Assembly: GCA_015228895.1 (NCBI GenBank)
Contig: JADGCR010000022.1
Location: forward strand, 1 to 17,464
Direction of reading: 5' to 3'
Origin: Magnetococcales bacterium
Lineage (GTDB): Bacteria; Pseudomonadota; Magnetococcia; Magnetococcales; Magnetaquicoccaceae
DNA: 17,464 bases
Each line of letters begins with the position of its first letter. Position 1 is the first letter of the stretch. The notes below the pieces were generated by a model. The model was not told where the DNA came from and made no database searches. It saw only the letters and a program-made list of their open reading frames with translations. The translations under genes and the position numbers were made by a program. Below are positions 15,348 to 17,464 of this stretch, piece by piece.

Positions 15348-15848
15348 ATGGCCGCAGAAGAGAACTCCCCGCCCCCGCCTCCGGAGCAACCCGTTTTTCA
15401 CGTCGAAAAGCTCTACCTCAAGGACCTCTCCTTCGAAAGCCCCAACTCCCCGGAAGTCTTTCGGGAGCCTGTGGAACCACGGATGGAGTTCAATCTGGAA
15501 ACCAACTCCACCCGGAAGGGAGAGGAGCACTACGAGTCGGTTCTCCACGTCACGGTGAAGGTCTACACCGAGGAGCAGGTGCTGTTTCTGGTGGACGTGA
15601 GTTATGGTGGGCTGTTTTTGTTGCGCAATATTCCCAAAAACCATGTGGCCCCGATCCTGGGGATCGAATGCCCCAACATCCTGTTCCCCTACGTGCGACG
15701 CGTCATCTCCGAACAGGTGACCGACGGTGGATTCAAGCCGGTGGTGCTGGACCCGGTCAACTTCGCCGCCCTGTTTCAGCAACGCCTTCAACAGCAGGCG
15801 CAAAAACAGGCCCGGGAACAACCGGCTCCCGAGGCCGGAACGGACTGA
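15348..15848 (+). CDS. secB: Protein-export chaperone SecB
   Basis: SecB holds unfolded preproteins and delivers them to SecA for Sec export. The 166-residue product is close to the family length (E. coli 155). Conserved stretches are seen in order: FHVEKLYLKDLSFESPNSP, FNLETN, YESVLHVTVKV, LFLVDVSYGGLFLL, GIECPNILFPYVRR, ISEQVTDGGF and LDPVNFAALFQQRL. A Pro-rich N-terminus and a Gln/Ala-rich tail are variable extensions. AAAAGG at 15335-15340 lies seven bases before ATG 15348. It converges with queF. SecB is a proteobacterial marker, and its presence agrees with the several exported proteins in this window. Confidence 0.97.
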   Translation: MAAEENSPPPPPEQPVFHVEKLYLKDLSFESPNSPEVFREPVEPRMEFNLETNSTRKGEEHYESVLHVTVKVYTEEQVLFLVDVSYGGLFLLRNIPKNHVAPILGIECPNILFPYVRRVISEQVTDGGFKPVVLDPVNFAALFQQRLQQQAQKQAREQPAPEAGTD

Positions 15849-15865
15849 ACTGCCCTTTTGACGAA

Positions 15866-15890
15866 CCCTCCCCACCCGCGCGGGGGAGGG
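15866..15890. terminator. Hairpin shared by convergent secB and queF
   Basis: CCCTCCCC (15866-15873) pairs perfectly with GGGGAGGG (15883-15890) around a nine-base loop, starting 17 bases after the secB stop. Neither strand has a proper T-run after it (AAAACC on plus, TTCGT on minus). It is a plausible bidirectional terminator or 3'-end protector; position supports it more than sequence. Confidence 0.45.
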
Positions 15891-15901
15891 AAAACCCTGG
15901 C

Positions 15902-16001
15902 GTTCCGTCGGATGATACCGGGCCGTCACCACCGTGGGAAACCCTAAGGTTCCGGCGGCCCTAAGGTTCCGTCGGATGGTATCGGGCCGTCACCACCGTG
16001 G
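15902..16001. repeat. Partial direct duplication of the queF 3' end
   Basis: The 36 bases at 15902-15937 repeat at 15966-16001 with 34 identities. The right copy is the end of queF. On the minus strand both copies encode [11 protein letters not shown], and the two differences are synonymous (CGG/CGA Arg, TAT/TAC Tyr). The left copy lies beyond the queF stop, in another frame, with no stop of its own at the matching place. Confidence 0.85.
15942..15975. repeat. 17-base tandem repeat spanning the queF stop
   Basis: Two adjacent 17-base units, 15942-15958 and 15959-15975, start CCCTAAGGTTCCG and differ at one position. The right unit contains the last codons and TAG stop of queF. The left unit sits between the two larger duplicate copies, so the queF tail is present in three partial versions. 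Confidence 0.8.
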
Positions 16002-16302
16002 CGATGCCACCCCGCACGTTGAACGCCCCGGTGACGGTCATGGAACGGGGAGCCACCGCCGCGACCAGATCATCCAGAATGCGATTGGTCACAGCCTCGT
16101 GAAAGGCTCCCTGATCCCGGTAGCTCCACAAATAGATCTTGAGGGATTTCAATTCCACACACAACCGGTCCGGGACATACGCGATGCGAATCTCGGCGAA
16201 ATCCGGTTGCCCGGTACGGGGACAGACGCAGGTGAATTCCGGAGCGGTCATCTCGATGTGGTAATCCCGCTCGGGGTTGGGATTGGGAAAAGTCTCCAGC
16301 AT
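15961..16302 (-). CDS. queF: NADPH-dependent preQ0 (7-cyano-7-deazaguanine) reductase
   Basis: QueF reduces the nitrile of preQ0 to the amine preQ1 on the way to queuosine in tRNA. The 113-residue product is a short, type I (unimodular) form. It begins [13 protein letters not shown], then [13 protein letters not shown] holds the catalytic Cys27 and Asp34. The QueF motif for NADPH binding, [13 protein letters not shown]...FHE, runs from residue 50 to 69. It ends [23 protein letters not shown] 16302 has AAGGA six bases upstream on the minus strand. The gene stands alone; no queC, queD or queE lies in the window. No preQ1 riboswitch could be recognised upstream. The 3' end is flanked by partial copies of itself. 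Confidence 0.95.
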   Translation of the reverse strand: MLETFPNPNPERDYHIEMTAPEFTCVCPRTGQPDFAEIRIAYVPDRLCVELKSLKIYLWSYRDQGAFHEAVTNRILDDLVAAVAPRSMTVTGAFNVRGGIATVVTARYHPTEP

Positions 16303-16472
16303 GCGGATTCCTTGAGAGAAAAGGTTGCGCGATCATCGACCGCCTGCCGCGCGGCCATCCGGTTATGTAGTACCACGCTCCCCGTGGCCATTTCAAGTGG
16401 TGGCGTTCTGGCATCAATGATGCACGCAAAATCTCGACCATGACGCACTTTCACTGCCCAAGAGAGAAAAAC

Positions 16473-17414
16473 ATGACCCCTTTTGAGCAAGAACTGATCC
16501 ACTCCAAACTCTTCAAGGATCTCCCCGCGCCGTTTTTCCTCCAGGAACTCTCCGGCTCTCCGGTGATCACCGTGCCCCCCGGCGCGATCCTCCTCGCCCC
16601 CGGACAGATGAACCGCAACGTTCATCTGGTCCTCTCCGGCACCTTGTCCATCCACCTGGAAAGCCCGGAAACCCCTGCGGTGAGCGTGGTCGGCACAGGC
16701 GAGATCGTGGGTGAGCTGTCCCTGCTGGCCCATTCGGTCACCAGCGCCTGGGTGATCGGTCAGACCAGCGCTCAATTGCTGGTGATCGACGAACAGCGGC
16801 TGTGGCACCTGATCGACCTGGCGCCCATCATCGCGCGCAATCTGTTGGCAATTCTGACCGGATGGATCACGTCGGTCAACACCCATGTCATCGACCAGCG
16901 CAAACAGATCGACGCCCTCCAGGACGTGGCCCGCATCGACGCCCTCACCGGCCTGTTCAACCGCCGCTGGTTCGATGAATCCCTGTTGCGCCTCCTCCCC
17001 GACCGGGGCGTCCACCACCCCCTGGCGCTGATCCTCATGGATGTGGACCATTTCAAGCACTACAACGACACCCACGGCCATCCCGGCGGCGATCAGGCCC
17101 TGCGCGCCCTGGCGGAAACCCTCAAATCCCTGGTGCGCCAGGGGGACGTGGCCGCCCGTTACGGCGGGGAGGAGTTCGCCCTCATCCTGCCGGACACCCC
17201 GCTCCCGGCGGCCCTCGCCGTGGCGAACCGGATGCGCGCCGCCGCCATGCATTGCGTCATCCGCGCCTCGGATGGCCAGATCCTGCCCCCCATCACCCTC
17301 TCTCTGGGGGTGGCCGCGAGCCGGGCCGATTCCACTCCGGCCTCGTTGACCGCGGAAGCGGACGCCAGGCTCTATCAGGCCAAAAAGGAGGGAAGAAATC
17401 GATGCTGCTCCTGA
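16473..17414 (+). CDS. Diguanylate cyclase with N-terminal cyclic-nucleotide-binding domain
   Basis: The 313-residue product joins a Crp-type cNMP-binding domain (about 8-125: LFKDLPAPFF, PPGAILLAPGQMNRNVHLVL, GEIVGELSLLA) through a helical linker to a GGDEF domain (about 145-310). The cyclase signature GGEEF is intact at 231-235, with LTGLFNRRWFD and MDVDHFKHYND giving the metal and guanine contacts. RQGD at 222-225, five residues before GGEEF, is the inhibitory c-di-GMP site. The enzyme should therefore make c-di-GMP under product inhibition, modulated by a ligand of the N-domain. The domain lacks an obvious full cAMP phosphate-binding Arg-Ser/Thr motif, so its ligand is uncertain. ATG 16473 is chosen for AGAGAG at 16461-16466; ATG 16440 has no ribosome-binding site. 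It is divergent from queF. Confidence 0.92.
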   Translation: MTPFEQELIHSKLFKDLPAPFFLQELSGSPVITVPPGAILLAPGQMNRNVHLVLSGTLSIHLESPETPAVSVVGTGEIVGELSLLAHSVTSAWVIGQTSAQLLVIDEQRLWHLIDLAPIIARNLLAILTGWITSVNTHVIDQRKQIDALQDVARIDALTGLFNRRWFDESLLRLLPDRGVHHPLALILMDVDHFKHYNDTHGHPGGDQALRALAETLKSLVRQGDVAARYGGEEFALILPDTPLPAALAVANRMRAAAMHCVIRASDGQILPPITLSLGVAASRADSTPASLTAEADARLYQAKKEGRNRCCS

Positions 17415-17422
17415 TTTTTTTT
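17386..17422 (+). terminator. Weak terminator candidate after the cyclase gene
   Basis: AGGAG (17386-17390) can pair with CTCCT (17408-17412) and is followed by a run of eight T (17415-17422). The T-run is convincing; the five-base stem with a 17-base loop is weak, and it lies inside the end of the gene. Confidence 0.3.
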
Positions 17423-17423
17423 A

Positions 17424-17452
17424 TTAAGATTTTCCAATTTTGATGCTATCAT
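17424..17452 (+). promoter_or_regulatory. Possible promoter for a gene beyond the window
   Basis: TTAAGA (17424-17429), a 17-base spacer and TATCAT (17447-17452) lie in an AT-rich stretch that contrasts with the GC-rich surroundings. Matches are 4/6 and 5/6. No downstream gene is visible to confirm it. Confidence 0.3.
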
Positions 17453-17464
17453 CCCCCAAGGCAG

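Noticed and set aside
15261..15932. Minus-strand frame starting with the outer [10 protein letters not shown] copy and running antisense to secB
   Set aside because: The start lies in the duplicated queF tail and the rest is antisense to secB; it is a relic joined to a shadow frame, not a gene.
16303..16472. Search for promoters and a preQ1 riboswitch between queF and the cyclase gene
   Set aside because: Only a weak minus-strand TTGAAA (16396-16391) with a poor -10 was found, and no preQ1 aptamer pattern; nothing strong enough to annotate.

Overview
The window is about 17.5 kb of GC-rich, densely coded bacterial chromosome. It carries 14 supported protein genes, no rRNA or tRNA, no insertion sequence and no CRISPR array. 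The gene set points to a Gram-negative (diderm) proteobacterium: the LPS-assembly lipoprotein LptE directly behind leuS, the SecB chaperone, a 17 kDa-surface-antigen-type lipoprotein, and a UDP-glucose/UDP-glucuronate/phosphomannomutase polysaccharide block. A deep alphaproteobacterial or Magnetococcia-like lineage would fit, but that placement is a guess from family flavour only.

Left part (1-5705, + strand): the 3' part of a Hanks-type Ser/Thr kinase with one membrane segment and about twelve Sel1 repeats; a very GC-rich hairpin; leuS; lptE; and a small membrane-anchored zinc-ribbon-like protein (PP0621 type). Next comes a minus-strand glycine-zipper lipoprotein (5769-6248). It diverges from a large REC-PAS-PAS-GGDEF-EAL protein (6488-9130) whose cyclase motif is degenerate (GGDTF) while its EAL phosphodiesterase signature is intact.

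Centre (9282-15255, + strand): a tightly packed run of a mono-haem c-type cytochrome, galU, ugd, algC/manB-type phosphohexomutase, pyrD (class 1B) and ispH. Three of the five junctions overlap or nearly overlap (TGATG, ATGA), so it reads as one transcription unit. GalU, Ugd and the hexomutase together supply UDP-glucose, UDP-glucuronate and hexose-1-phosphates for exopolysaccharide or LPS. PyrD feeds pyrimidine (UTP) synthesis and IspH isoprenoid (undecaprenyl carrier) synthesis, so the block is metabolically coherent around envelope sugars. secB follows, apparently from its own promoter at the ispH stop.

Right part: secB converges on a minus-strand queF (queuosine pathway). The short gap between them holds a shared hairpin and a partial duplication of the queF 3' end. 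The last gene (16473-17414) is a cyclic-nucleotide-binding-domain/GGEEF diguanylate cyclase with an intact active site and I-site. The window thus contains one likely c-di-GMP maker and one likely c-di-GMP breaker.

I do not see a clearly undescribed multi-gene system. The most unusual signals are the duplicated queF tail, the kinase-Sel1 architecture, the cytochrome coupled to galU, and the GGDTF/I-site combination.
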